From JAUSKF01 sp964355005 (lineage in GTDB: Bacteria; Patescibacteriota; Minisyncoccia; UBA6257; WO2-44-18): a DNA stretch of 21,109 bases. The stretch covers positions 1 to 21,109 of the forward strand of contig CAYHBX010000009.1 of the NCBI GenBank assembly GCA_964355005.1, given 5' to 3'. The position numbers and the translations under genes are program-made. The notes under the pieces were generated by a model. That model had not been told where the DNA came from and made no database searches. It was given only the letters and a program-made list of their open reading frames with translations. This document shows positions 12,122-18,575 of this stretch, in pieces. Every line of letters starts with the position of its first letter. Position 1 is the first letter of the stretch.

Positions 12122-12673
12122 ATGAGAGTAGTGCTGATTGCGCTGTTTTGTTTGTTCGGTTATTCCATTGCTAAAGCCGAAGATCCAAAAGAAGAAGCAA
12201 AAAAGCCGCAGATCTGCTGGGAGGGCGTTGAGCTGTACGACGATTCCGATTTCAAGAAAAAGATGCCCAAGGACTCCTGGCTGTACAAGAAGGCCCAGAA
12301 GGGGATGCCGAAGTACGAGAAGATGGTCAAGAAAGAAACCGAGAAAATTTTGGCCGAGAAGGAAATGGAGTTGGTGGAGTGTCCCAAGCACCGGACGGCA
12401 GGCAGTGGCCTCAAACAGGTGACCGAGGAAGATAAGCCTCTGCATATGAAGATCCTGCTTTCTTACGAAGGAATTTTCACGATCACCGTTTACGTGAAAG
12501 TTGAAGTTTATCGCGACGGGGAAAAGGTGATCACCTTCAGGCGGCAGAAATCCGCTACTATCATTGAAGGCAACAGCAAGGAAAAAAGAAAAGTTATTAT
12601 CACGAAATTCGGCCGGGAGATCGCCGAAGAGCTGGCGCAGAAAGTGAAGGAATTGAAACCGGAAGAAAAATAG
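12122..12673 (+). CDS. Secreted protein of unknown function
   Basis: 183 aa. The N-terminus MRVVLIALFCLFGYSIAKA is a signal peptide with a likely cleavage AKA/ED. The mature part is highly charged (K and E rich). Its first half is helical (KDSWLYKKAQKGMPKYEKMVKKET) and its second half contains a strand-rich segment (MKILLSYEGIFTITVYVKVEVYRD, then ITFRRQKSATIIEG). It ends in a helix, VITKFGREIAEELAQKVKEL. One cysteine pair could form (CW at about 33 and ECP at about 87). No family recognised. The Shine-Dalgarno-like AGAGGCGG and own terminator mark a single-gene unit, expressed like the S41 lipoprotein; both proteins would act outside the membrane. Confidence 0.75.
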   Translation: MRVVLIALFCLFGYSIAKAEDPKEEAKKPQICWEGVELYDDSDFKKKMPKDSWLYKKAQKGMPKYEKMVKKETEKILAEKEMELVECPKHRTAGSGLKQVTEEDKPLHMKILLSYEGIFTITVYVKVEVYRDGEKVITFRRQKSATIIEGNSKEKRKVIITKFGREIAEELAQKVKELKPEEK

Positions 12674-12678
12674 GACAC

Positions 12679-12706
12679 AAAGCCGCGCCTAGCGCGGTTT
12701 TTCTTT
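12679..12706 (+). terminator. Terminator of the secreted protein gene
   Basis: CCGCGC, CTA, GCGCGG with A-tract before and five T after; five bases past the stop. Confidence 0.88.
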
Positions 12707-12708
12707 GT

Positions 12709-12738
12709 TTGATTTTATCCGAAAAATAGGCATAATAT
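12709..12738 (+). promoter_or_regulatory. Probable tRNA-Trp promoter
   Basis: TTGATT (12709-12714) and CATAAT (12731-12736) 16 nt apart, 13 nt before the tRNA 5' end. Confidence 0.5.
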
Positions 12739-12749
12739 AGCTTATTGGA

Positions 12750-12820
12750 GGGAGCGTCGTCCAACGGCAGGACTTCGGTCTCCAAAACCGACTATTACGG
12801 TTCGAATCCGTACGCTCCCG
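12750..12820 (+). tRNA. tRNA-Trp (anticodon CCA)
   Basis: Acceptor GGGAGCG/CGCTCCC, anticodon arm TCGGT-CTCCAAA-ACCGA (anticodon CCA), T arm ACGG-TTCGAAT-CCGT, discriminator G; the trinucleotide CCA is not encoded at the 3' end. D arm TCC(A)/GGA is regular. Its T arm and acceptor 3' strand also form the left arm of a long inverted repeat continuing to 12875. Confidence 0.95.
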
Positions 12821-12875
12821 CAAAATTTTGACACCCCAAAGGGGTGTTTAAAATTTTTCCGGCGTACGGATTCGA
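12802..12875. repeat. Long inverted repeat spanning tRNA-Trp 3' end and terminator
   Basis: TCGAATCCGTACGC (12802-12815, inside the tRNA) recurs inverted and exact as GCGTACGGATTCGA (12862-12875). Between them is a terminator-like hairpin: AAAATTTTGACACCCC, AAA, GGGGTGTTTAAAATTTT (12822-12857). The whole can fold as one long, nearly continuous hairpin with a small internal loop around 12816-12821 / 12859-12861. Confidence 0.85.
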
Positions 12876-13362
12876 GCATATTACTATTCCCAGCGGCGCC
12901 CCGAGTTCTTTTTATGGAGCGGCGCTACTGATCGAATACGGATATTTGTATGAATCGCAATTCATGGATACCGAGTTGCAGCCCCTTGTCTTACGCGAAC
13001 TGGTTCATCAGACGTATCTTGGCCTGAAAGGATTTTTTGATGATAAGTTCTCTGAAAATTTCGCCGCCAATTCTTTGTTGCCGTATCATTGGACAAAATA
13101 TTTACGGCGGGGATTTAGGAGTGACCTGGACGTGTACGCTCTGCAAACTGCTTTACTGGATGCCGGATTTTATCCGCCACTTGATGAGTCTAGGATATCC
13201 AAACGAAGCAAAAATGACTGTCCGTTGAACGGCACTTTTGGCGGCTGTACTGAACGGGCGCTGAAGGCGTTTCAGGATAAATACTCAATTAACCCGACCG
13301 GATTTGCCGGACCGGCCACTGTCAAAAAGCTGAATGAGCTTTACGGATATACTAATTACTAA
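12844..13362 (+). pseudogene. Remnant of N-acetylmuramoyl-L-alanine amidase with peptidoglycan-binding domain
   Basis: The open frame begins at a GTG inside a terminator stem with a stop just before it, and amidase-like sequence starts only after 12876. ALLIEYGYLYESQF (residues about 27-41) matches the last active-site segment of amidase_3 enzymes (E in the vLIEtGF position), followed by the closing helix VHQTYLGLKGFF. The zinc-binding His/Glu/His residues of the earlier two thirds are missing. Residues about 92-168 form a peptidoglycan-binding domain type 1: VYALQTALLDAGFYP, then GTFGGCTERALKAFQDKY and GFAGPATVKKLNEL. The 5' part was lost at the inverted copy of the tRNA-Trp 3' end, so a rearrangement removed it. 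A functional shorter binding protein is possible but there is no Shine-Dalgarno or signal peptide. Confidence 0.75.
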
Positions 13363-13417
13363 TAGAACCAACGAATTTACGAATGGGAGCTAGAAAGCGA
13401 ATATATGAATGAAAACT

Positions 13418-13446
13418 AAAAAAACGGCCTAACGGGGCCGTTTTGG
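13418..13446. terminator. Bidirectional terminator
   Basis: AAAAAACGGCC, TAACG, GGGCCGTTTT, between the amidase remnant and the convergent winged-helix gene, whose stop (13431-13429) is inside it. Just upstream (13371-13412) lies a low-complexity tract with repeated acgaat/gcgaat words. Confidence 0.85.
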
Positions 13447-13638
13447 ATTTTTGGGTAGAACTAACTGTCCGTAGATTTCCAGTTTTTTTTCGGTGAAAAG
13501 TTGGAATACGGCCTTGGCCATTTTTTCTTTTGAGGTTCGGAATTTCTTAGCCAGATCCGAAACGGTGAGCGGATCATGGGTGGGTGGCCTCTGGCGAATC
13601 AGGTGGATTATTTTTTGGCGGAGTGTGTGCCGGCGCAA
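13429..13638 (-). CDS. Small winged-helix DNA-binding-like protein
   Basis: 69 aa, basic. RQKIIHLIRQRPP is a first helix, DPLTVSDLAKKFRTSKEKMAKAVFQLFTEKKL a helix-turn-helix (about 24-52), and EIYGQLVLPKNPKRPR a wing-like strand with basic tail. The start is the TTG at 13638, preceded by GGGAGG with five to six nt spacing, the strongest Shine-Dalgarno nearby; no ATG lies upstream in frame with a better signal. The stop codon is in the downstream terminator, as for the HTH gene at 2471. It is divergent from the phosphoesterase gene, whose own N-terminal segment is also a winged helix, so it might regulate that gene; this is inference from position only. Confidence 0.65.
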   Translation of the reverse strand: MRRHTLRQKIIHLIRQRPPTHDPLTVSDLAKKFRTSKEKMAKAVFQLFTEKKLEIYGQLVLPKNPKRPR

Positions 13639-13705
13639 GATATTCCTCCCGCGAAACGCTAGTTTTAAAAATAACTTGAAGGAACTTCCAAAAGCAAATT
13701 TTCTA

Positions 13706-13742
13706 TTGATATTCTCTTGGTGATATCGTATATTCTATTCAG
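13706..13742 (+). promoter_or_regulatory. Promoter of the phosphoesterase gene
   Basis: -35 TTGATA (13706-13711), 17 nt, -10 TATATT (13729-13734), five nt (ctatt), CAG (13740-13742), and AGGAGG five nt before the ATG at 13778. The best promoter in the window and a CAG-start member. Confidence 0.85.
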
Positions 13743-13777
13743 TTCTCTCGCACCTTGAAAAGGAAAAGGAGGAAGTG

Positions 13778-15859
13778 ATGGCGCCCAAACCCCGTGCTCC
13801 GGAACTGACGGCGATCGAGCAGAGGATGGTGGACATTTTGTCCGCCGGTCGCTGCCACATCAAAGAACTTTCGGCGGAATTGGATCGTTCGGCGAACGGA
13901 ATTGTTGAGCTGGCGCAGAAATTGAAAGATAAGGGCGTTCACATCGTGAAGCATGAGAGTGAATTCGCTTTGAGCAATGAGGTATTCACGTTGCCAGCCG
14001 AAGATGTGGTCATCAAAGACAACAAGATCAAGATCGCTTTCGTCGCTAACACAATGCTTGGGAGCGTCTCGGAACAGCCGACTAATTTGTGCAAGGCGTT
14101 CCAGATTGCCGAGGAAGATGGCGTGGATGTCATGATCCATCTTGGCGTTACGGCCGGAAGGCCGACGAATATCAAGAAAGATGAATTCCATAAGCTGACG
14201 GCGGATGAGCAGATCGAGTACATCGTGAAGAATTACCCTCGTTCTAAGAAGTTCAAGACGCGTATGATCTCCGGTTTTCACGATATGCAGTGGCGAAAGG
14301 GCAAGGACAGCCGCAATATCGTTGCTGAGATTTGCAGGGGACGGGAAGACCTCGATTATCGCGGTGATTGGCAGTCTGATTTTCAGCTGCGGCGCGGCCC
14401 CGAAAAGGGCGCGCGTTGGCCGAACTTAAGGGCCGCTTTTCATGGTGGTGACGATGCTCCGTATTCCAAATCCCACGCTCCTCAGGGGTTTGGCGAAAAC
14501 CAGATTCAGGACGTGCGGGATATCTACTCAGAAGACCGGTCGGACATCATTGTGGTTGCGGGGCAGGATATTGCTTGCGATCTCGCCGGTCAGACGATTC
14601 CGGAGCTCTTCGTGTTGCCGGGTCTTCGGCTGGTGCCGAGCTCGATGATGCGCAAGAAGCGTCGTTCGGTGGTCCCGACCATTGGATTGGTGATCTTGAC
14701 CGTTAAATTCGAAAAGGATGGCACGTTCACCGTCGAGAAGGCGGTCTATCCGCTTCCGGCGATCAAGTATGATTACCGGGAGAAGCCGTCTGATCACAAG
14801 GCTTCGGTGAGCGATCTTACCGTCGCGGAAAAGACTATCCTGAAATTGCTTGAGAAATCTCCGAAGACGTTGGGTGAGCTTACTCAGGCATTGGATCGCA
14901 GCGATGCGTCGGTGAAAACCCTGATCGCGAAATTGCAGAAGGCCGGATTCAGTATCTCTGAGCCCGATGATCCGGAAAATCCTTCCAAAAACTACCGACT
15001 GAAGATGCATTCGCGCCTTCGCTTCCACGCTCCGAAAATTGATTTCAAGGAGCACTTTCACACCACGATTACGCGCGGCGGCGTCTCCGATACGCACATC
15101 GGACACAATTCCGAACTTTTGGAAATTGAGCACGAAGCATACGACGTCTTTCAGGCCCACGGCATTAAGATCGTGAACCATGTCGGTGACATTACTAACG
15201 GTTCGCCTAAGCATGAAGAACACAACAAAGGAGAAGTGCGCGAATTCCGCGCTACTCCGCTGACTAATGACGTTATTGCTTTGTACCCTTACCGTAAGGG
15301 CATCGAGACGCATATGATCAGCGGCGACCACGATCGTTGGTTCTTGGATAGCGTCGGATATGACCTCTTGGATCCCATCACTCGTGTCCGTTCGGACATC
15401 AAGTATCTGGGCATTCAGCAGGGTGAATCGATCGATGGCCGGTTCATCACCTGGCTTAAGCATTTCAACTGGGGTACTGGTTACGCCAGATCCTATAAGC
15501 CGCAGCAGGTCGCGGAGGGTTTGCTGAAGGAGATCGAGAAGGAATCGGCCAGATATCGCGGTAAGATCTTCTCCGTTCTTTCCGGTGGCGGACACGTTTA
15601 CTGCGCCATGCTTTACAAAGGTATCGTGTTCATCTTGATGCCTTGTTTGCAGGGCAAGACCGGATTTATCACCGGCCTCGGTAAGCTCTCGGATGTCGGC
15701 TTCATCATTTATTCACTGACGCACAACTCTGAAGGAGTTCTGACGCGGTTCACGATCGAGTACTTTGATCGCGGCGCGAAGGCCCAGGAGTTGATTCGTC
15801 AAAAAGTTGAGGACAGAAAAAGGGACATGGAGGTCAAATTGGCTAAGTTACAGAAATAG
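13778..15859 (+). CDS. Duplicated winged-helix/metallophosphoesterase protein, first copy degenerate
   Basis: 693 aa built from two similar halves. Half 1: winged helix about 11-67, then a calcineurin-like domain about 84-330. Half 2: winged helix about 347-408 (LTVAEKTILKLL..., ALDRSDASVKTLIAKLQKAG, parallel to ELDRSANGIVELAQKLKDKG in half 1), then a domain about 428-665. Half 2 keeps metal motifs: D438-x-H440 (SDTHIGH), G470-D471 (HVGDITNG), GDHD (516-519, usually GNHD) and GGGH (603-606, final His of GHxH is Tyr). Half 1 has NTM for DxH, LGV for GD, GFHD for GNHD and AGQDI for GHxH, so it should not bind metal. Possibly a nuclease or phosphatase that binds DNA; substrate unknown. The ATG is set by AGGAGG. 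No signal peptide. Single-gene unit upstream of the AAA+ gene. Confidence 0.85.
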   Translation: MAPKPRAPELTAIEQRMVDILSAGRCHIKELSAELDRSANGIVELAQKLKDKGVHIVKHESEFALSNEVFTLPAEDVVIKDNKIKIAFVANTMLGSVSEQPTNLCKAFQIAEEDGVDVMIHLGVTAGRPTNIKKDEFHKLTADEQIEYIVKNYPRSKKFKTRMISGFHDMQWRKGKDSRNIVAEICRGREDLDYRGDWQSDFQLRRGPEKGARWPNLRAAFHGGDDAPYSKSHAPQGFGENQIQDVRDIYSEDRSDIIVVAGQDIACDLAGQTIPELFVLPGLRLVPSSMMRKKRRSVVPTIGLVILTVKFEKDGTFTVEKAVYPLPAIKYDYREKPSDHKASVSDLTVAEKTILKLLEKSPKTLGELTQALDRSDASVKTLIAKLQKAGFSISEPDDPENPSKNYRLKMHSRLRFHAPKIDFKEHFHTTITRGGVSDTHIGHNSELLEIEHEAYDVFQAHGIKIVNHVGDITNGSPKHEEHNKGEVREFRATPLTNDVIALYPYRKGIETHMISGDHDRWFLDSVGYDLLDPITRVRSDIKYLGIQQGESIDGRFITWLKHFNWGTGYARSYKPQQVAEGLLKEIEKESARYRGKIFSVLSGGGHVYCAMLYKGIVFILMPCLQGKTGFITGLGKLSDVGFIIYSLTHNSEGVLTRFTIEYFDRGAKAQELIRQKVEDRKRDMEVKLAKLQK

Positions 15860-15865
15860 AAATAA

Positions 15866-15888
15866 GCCCCGCATTTGCGGGGTTTTTT
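15866..15888 (+). terminator. Terminator of the phosphoesterase gene
   Basis: GCCCCGC, ATTT, GCGGGG, then six T; seven bases after the stop. It separates this gene from the AAA+ gene. Confidence 0.9.
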
Positions 15889-15901
15889 GTTTTCTGCCGG
15901 G

Positions 15902-15942
15902 TTGCTCTAGCCATTTTTTTACGTTAATCTGTTTGCAGAACA
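15902..15942 (+). promoter_or_regulatory. Promoter with CAGAACA start, AAA+ gene
   Basis: -35 TTGCTC (15902-15907), 17 nt, -10 TAATCT (15925-15930), five nt (gtttg), CAGAACA (15936-15942). The leader is longer than in the others: 36 nt to the ATG, with GCGAGGAGG ahead of it. Confidence 0.7.
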
Positions 15943-15971
15943 TCGAAAACGTTCCCAGCGAGGAGGCCAAG

Positions 15972-17459
15972 ATGGACAGCTACGAAAGCCTGGAACGGCT
16001 CGACGAAGACAAGGTTAGCCGGGAAGCCAAAGAAATGATGGATTTTTTGGCATCTAGGATCATCGGACAAAATCACGCGATCCGACAGATCGCCGATGCT
16101 TATGAAATTTTCCGGTCTGATTTCCGAGAGCCGAATCACCCGATTGCTACGCTGATGTTTTTGGGCCCTTCCGGATCCGGAAAAACTCACGCCGTTGAGG
16201 CGTTGGCTGAATTTCTGTTCGGCGATCAGAACGCGATGGTGAAGGTTAATTGCGCCGAGCTGAAACATTCCCATGAGATCGCCCGGCTGATCGGGGCGCC
16301 CCCCGGATACATCGGTTTTACTGATGCCGAGGACAAAACCAGTTCGCATCCCATTTTGAGCAATTGGAATATTTATAAGCATCACATGGAATTCTTCCAT
16401 CAGAAATATAAAGCGGAAGAAGAAGAAATGGACGTTCTGGAGGCGGAAAGATACAAGATTGGGCAGCAGCGCGCCGCCTTACTTAAGAGAGCCCATGAAG
16501 TGCGGAATCTTATTAAGGATCTTCCCGAAAAGCAAAAGAATCTTCAAAATGAAGTGGATGCCTTGGCCGGCGACCCCAACTTGTTCGCTGACCGCAAAAA
16601 AGTTCATCGGTTGCAGGGGAAGCTCAAAGAATTGAGAAAGTTGGATGATAGCGGTGATGTGTACGGAAAGGAATTTAGGAATGTTCTCACTGTCTTGAAT
16701 GAAATGGCCGGCAAGATCAAGGAGATTAACGAGAAGATCGAAAAATTGCGGGCAGTATTCGGTTCTGGCATTCTGGATTGGGACGGCGAGGGTGAAGTGC
16801 CGAAAAATTTGACCGGCATCGTGCTGTTTGATGAGTTGGAGAAAGCCGACGAAGCCCTCCACCACCTTCTTTACGAGATTTTGGACAAAGGCCAGTTGGT
16901 TACCAGCAACGGCAGTGAAGTGAACCTGAAGAACTGCTTTATCTTTATGACCGGCAACGTCGCGAGCGAACAGATCGCCCAGATGCTTAACGATAATCGC
17001 TTGGGATTTAAAAAGAGCCGCTCCGTTTTTATCAACAAAGAAGAGATCGGCAATAAGATATATGAAGCAGCGATGGAGGCCGCCGGAGAAGTGTTCCCGG
17101 CGCCGATGCTGGGACGCATGGACAGTATTGAGGTGTTCCGCCCGTTCAATCGTTCAGAGATGGAGCAGATCTTTGATATCCAGCTCCGGTTGCTTGACGG
17201 CGATTTGGTAAAAAAGAGCATCAACGTAAAAGTCGAGATCAGCCCGGAAACCAAAAACTATCTGGTTTCCCGTTCTATGAAACACATGGAGTGGGGCGCC
17301 AGATTGCTTAATCAGAGAGTCCGGAAGTATATCCGGCTGAAAATGATCAGATTGATGATCACTAAGCAGTTGGATCCCGGCGACACGCTCGTTGTGTGGA
17401 TGGAAGGGGATAAGATGGTTTTTTCGAAGAAGGCAACCAAAACCGCTCCCGACGTTTAG
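15972..17459 (+). CDS. ClpB-like single AAA+ ATPase with large coiled-coil insert
   Basis: 495 aa, like the second ATPase domain of ClpB/ClpC. SRIIGQNHAIRQIADAY (28-44); Walker A GPSGSGKT (65-72); pore loop PGYIG (111-115); Walker B IVLFDE (283-288); sensor 1 TGN (327-329); arginine finger in LGRMD (380-384); sensor 2 GAR (442-444); C-terminal small domain ending GDTLVVWMEGDKMVF. Usually only 20-25 residues separate the pore loop from Walker B; here about 165 do. Much of this (about 135-262) is charged and heptad-like, so a coiled coil grows out beside the central pore. No N-domain, first ATPase domain or ClpP-binding loop is evident. ATG 15972 follows GAGGAGG; earlier in-frame starts lie above the promoter. 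Probably an unfoldase or remodeler; partner unknown. Confidence 0.88.
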   Translation: MDSYESLERLDEDKVSREAKEMMDFLASRIIGQNHAIRQIADAYEIFRSDFREPNHPIATLMFLGPSGSGKTHAVEALAEFLFGDQNAMVKVNCAELKHSHEIARLIGAPPGYIGFTDAEDKTSSHPILSNWNIYKHHMEFFHQKYKAEEEEMDVLEAERYKIGQQRAALLKRAHEVRNLIKDLPEKQKNLQNEVDALAGDPNLFADRKKVHRLQGKLKELRKLDDSGDVYGKEFRNVLTVLNEMAGKIKEINEKIEKLRAVFGSGILDWDGEGEVPKNLTGIVLFDELEKADEALHHLLYEILDKGQLVTSNGSEVNLKNCFIFMTGNVASEQIAQMLNDNRLGFKKSRSVFINKEEIGNKIYEAAMEAAGEVFPAPMLGRMDSIEVFRPFNRSEMEQIFDIQLRLLDGDLVKKSINVKVEISPETKNYLVSRSMKHMEWGARLLNQRVRKYIRLKMIRLMITKQLDPGDTLVVWMEGDKMVFSKKATKTAPDV

Positions 17460-17476
17460 TCGGAGCGGTTTTTTTG
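17441..17476 (+). terminator. Terminator overlapping the AAA+ stop codon
   Basis: CCGCTCC-C-GAC, loop holding the TAG stop (17457-17459), GTC-GGAGCGG, then seven T. One bulged C. Confidence 0.85.
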
Positions 17477-17481
17477 TTTTG

Positions 17482-17553
17482 TGCCCCCGGTAGGAATCGA
17501 ACCCACATCTGACGGGTAGAAACCGTACGCTCTGACCATTGAGCTACGGGGGC
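17482..17553 (-). tRNA. tRNA-Arg (anticodon UCU)
   Basis: Minus strand: acceptor GCCCCCG/CGGGGGC, D arm GCTC/GAGC, anticodon loop TTTCTAC (TCT), T arm GTGGG-TTCGATT-CCTAC. The top pair of the anticodon stem is a mismatch. Discriminator A; no CCA encoded. Two nt downstream of tRNA-Pro, so both come from one transcript. Confidence 0.94.
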
Positions 17554-17555
17554 AA

Positions 17556-17626
17556 TCGGGGAGCCGGGAATTGAACCCGGTCTACGTGTTCCCAAAACAC
17601 GCGTACTGCCGGTATACTACTCCCCG
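17556..17626 (-). tRNA. tRNA-Pro (anticodon UGG)
   Basis: Minus strand: acceptor CGGGGAG/CTCCCCG, anticodon arm CGTGT-TTTGGGA-ACACG (TGG), T arm CCGGG-TTCAATT-CCCGG, discriminator A, no CCA encoded. The 5' end CGGGGAGTA is duplicated about 70 bp upstream. Confidence 0.94.
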
Positions 17627-17632
17627 AACGAA

Positions 17633-17699
17633 GGAGAATCGTACAAATTCATTTGTATGATTTCTCCGAGTGGTGGGGAGCAAGCTTTGCTTACTCCCC
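17633..17699. repeat. Two hairpins and a copy of the tRNA-Pro 5' end
   Basis: Hairpin 1, 17633-17667: GGAGAATCGTACAAAT paired with an imperfect inverse. Hairpin 2, 17675-17699: GGGGAG-C-AAGC, TTT, GCTT-A-CTCCCC. The plus-strand word TACTCCCCGAA at the right edge also occurs as the 5' end of tRNA-Pro plus its flank (near 17618-17628, with one nt difference in context). No T-tract follows on the minus strand, so these are not ordinary terminators. Confidence 0.65.
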
Positions 17700-17706
17700 G
17701 AAATTA

Positions 17707-18315
17707 TTATTCAGTTTCGGCTTTCCCGAAAATCTGATCCAGCTCCACCATCAAGGCGAGGAACTTTTTGTTCAACTCGTTAATGGCCTGAGCTTCATCA
17801 TTTATTTTATTGATCAGATCGTTAACTTGTCCATCCAGATAAGCCACCCAAGGTTTTTCAAATTTCACCTTCAAGGTCTCAAATAGCTGTGAAAGATAGC
17901 TATTATAGTAGATTAGCCTGCTAACTAAAGCTACTTCGGCTGCTACGGCCTCGGTAGCTATTTCTCTACCCCGGGCGGGTCTGATTCTCGGCGCCTGCTC
18001 CGCCATCGCGGTAAGTTGTTCGGATAAGCGAATAGCCTCAACTTGATTTTCCCTGTTTTGAATGATCGCGTTAGAGATAGCGATCAAAGCTTCCGGATGA
18101 TCATTGGCGCGGTCGTAACGCGCCACTTCATTTAAAAGAGCCAAGTTGTCTCGGGAAAGTTCAATGATCCGGCCTGCCACTTGTGATCCCTTTTGGCGAG
18201 CATCAGTAAATTCACCGGGCAAAAATTTCGCCGGGAAAACTACATAACGCAAAAGCAAAACCACCGCCGCGGCGGCTGCGGCCGTCACAATGTGTTGTAA
18301 TTTGATCTTTCCCAT
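17707..18315 (-). CDS. Membrane-anchored coiled-coil protein of unknown function
   Basis: 202 aa. After a short basic start (MGKIKLQ) comes one hydrophobic helix (about 9-27, HIVTAAAAAAVVLLLRYVVF), either an anchor or an uncleaved signal. The remainder is almost wholly helical and heptad-rich: ARQKGSQVAGRIIELSRDNLALLNEVARY, then AIRLSEQLTAMAEQAP, and a long C-terminal stretch LDGQVNDLINKINDEAQAINELNKKFLALMVELDQ. No catalytic motif or cysteine. The ATG is supported by GAGGT six bases upstream and a promoter near 18362-18397 with a leader of about 47 nt. Single gene, with no operon partner. Could be an envelope scaffold or a LemA-like helical-bundle protein; the LemA likeness is vague and not claimed. 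Confidence 0.75.
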   Translation of the reverse strand: MGKIKLQHIVTAAAAAAVVLLLRYVVFPAKFLPGEFTDARQKGSQVAGRIIELSRDNLALLNEVARYDRANDHPEALIAISNAIIQNRENQVEAIRLSEQLTAMAEQAPRIRPARGREIATEAVAAEVALVSRLIYYNSYLSQLFETLKVKFEKPWVAYLDGQVNDLINKINDEAQAINELNKKFLALMVELDQIFGKAETE

Positions 18316-18361
18316 GCCTACCTCACTTAGGCCAAATTAAGCTCCTGCGAGAGTAATTTAG

Positions 18362-18397
18362 CTAATCTAATCTTACACATTTCTTTACTTTAATCAA
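18362..18397 (-). promoter_or_regulatory. Probable promoter of the coiled-coil protein gene
   Basis: Minus strand: TTGATT (18397-18392), 16 nt, TAAGAT (18375-18370), five nt, TAG. The last three bases fit the NAG start seen in the shared promoter type, but with T in first place. Confidence 0.45.
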
Positions 18398-18436
18398 TGT
18401 AATCGTTATTATGATGACTACGAGTTAATTGGTGGC

Positions 18437-18507
18437 GCGGGTATCGTATAATGGCATTACCTTAGCTTTCCAAGCTAATGACAGGGGTTCGATTCCCCTT
18501 ACCCGCT
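18437..18507 (+). tRNA. tRNA-Gly (anticodon UCC)
   Basis: Acceptor GCGGGTA/TACCCGC, anticodon arm TTAGC-TTTCCAA-GCTAA (TCC), T arm AGGGG-TTCGATT-CCCCT. Discriminator T; no CCA encoded. D arm GTAT/TTAC is weak but typical for some tRNA-Gly. Confidence 0.94.
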
Positions 18508-18514
18508 CAAGTAT

Positions 18515-18543
18515 TTGACTTTTTAAGTCGAGTATAGTATAGT
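18515..18543 (+). promoter_or_regulatory. typA promoter
   Basis: -35 TTGACT (18515-18520), 17 nt, -10 TATAGT (18538-18543); a start near 18549-18550 gives a leader of about 26 nt that carries a small hairpin. Confidence 0.85.
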
Positions 18544-18555
18544 CTTAAGAACTTG

Positions 18556-18572
18556 AGCCGAAAGGCTTTTTT
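18556..18572 (+). promoter_or_regulatory. Terminator-like hairpin in the typA leader
   Basis: AGCC, GAAA tetraloop, GGCT, then six T, ending 3 nt before the ATG at 18576. Short stem, but the layout is that of an attenuator. No Shine-Dalgarno is present between it and the ATG. Confidence 0.45.
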
Positions 18573-18575
18573 ATT

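Noticed and set aside
14528..15595. Long 355-codon open frame on the minus strand inside the phosphoesterase gene
   Set aside because: It is a shadow of a G+C-rich coding strand: no recognisable domain, no start signals, and the plus-strand frame has clear domains.
13775..17459. Phosphoesterase and AAA+ genes as one operon
   Set aside because: A strong terminator (15866-15888) and a separate promoter (15902-15942) lie between them; any link must be functional, not cotranscriptional.
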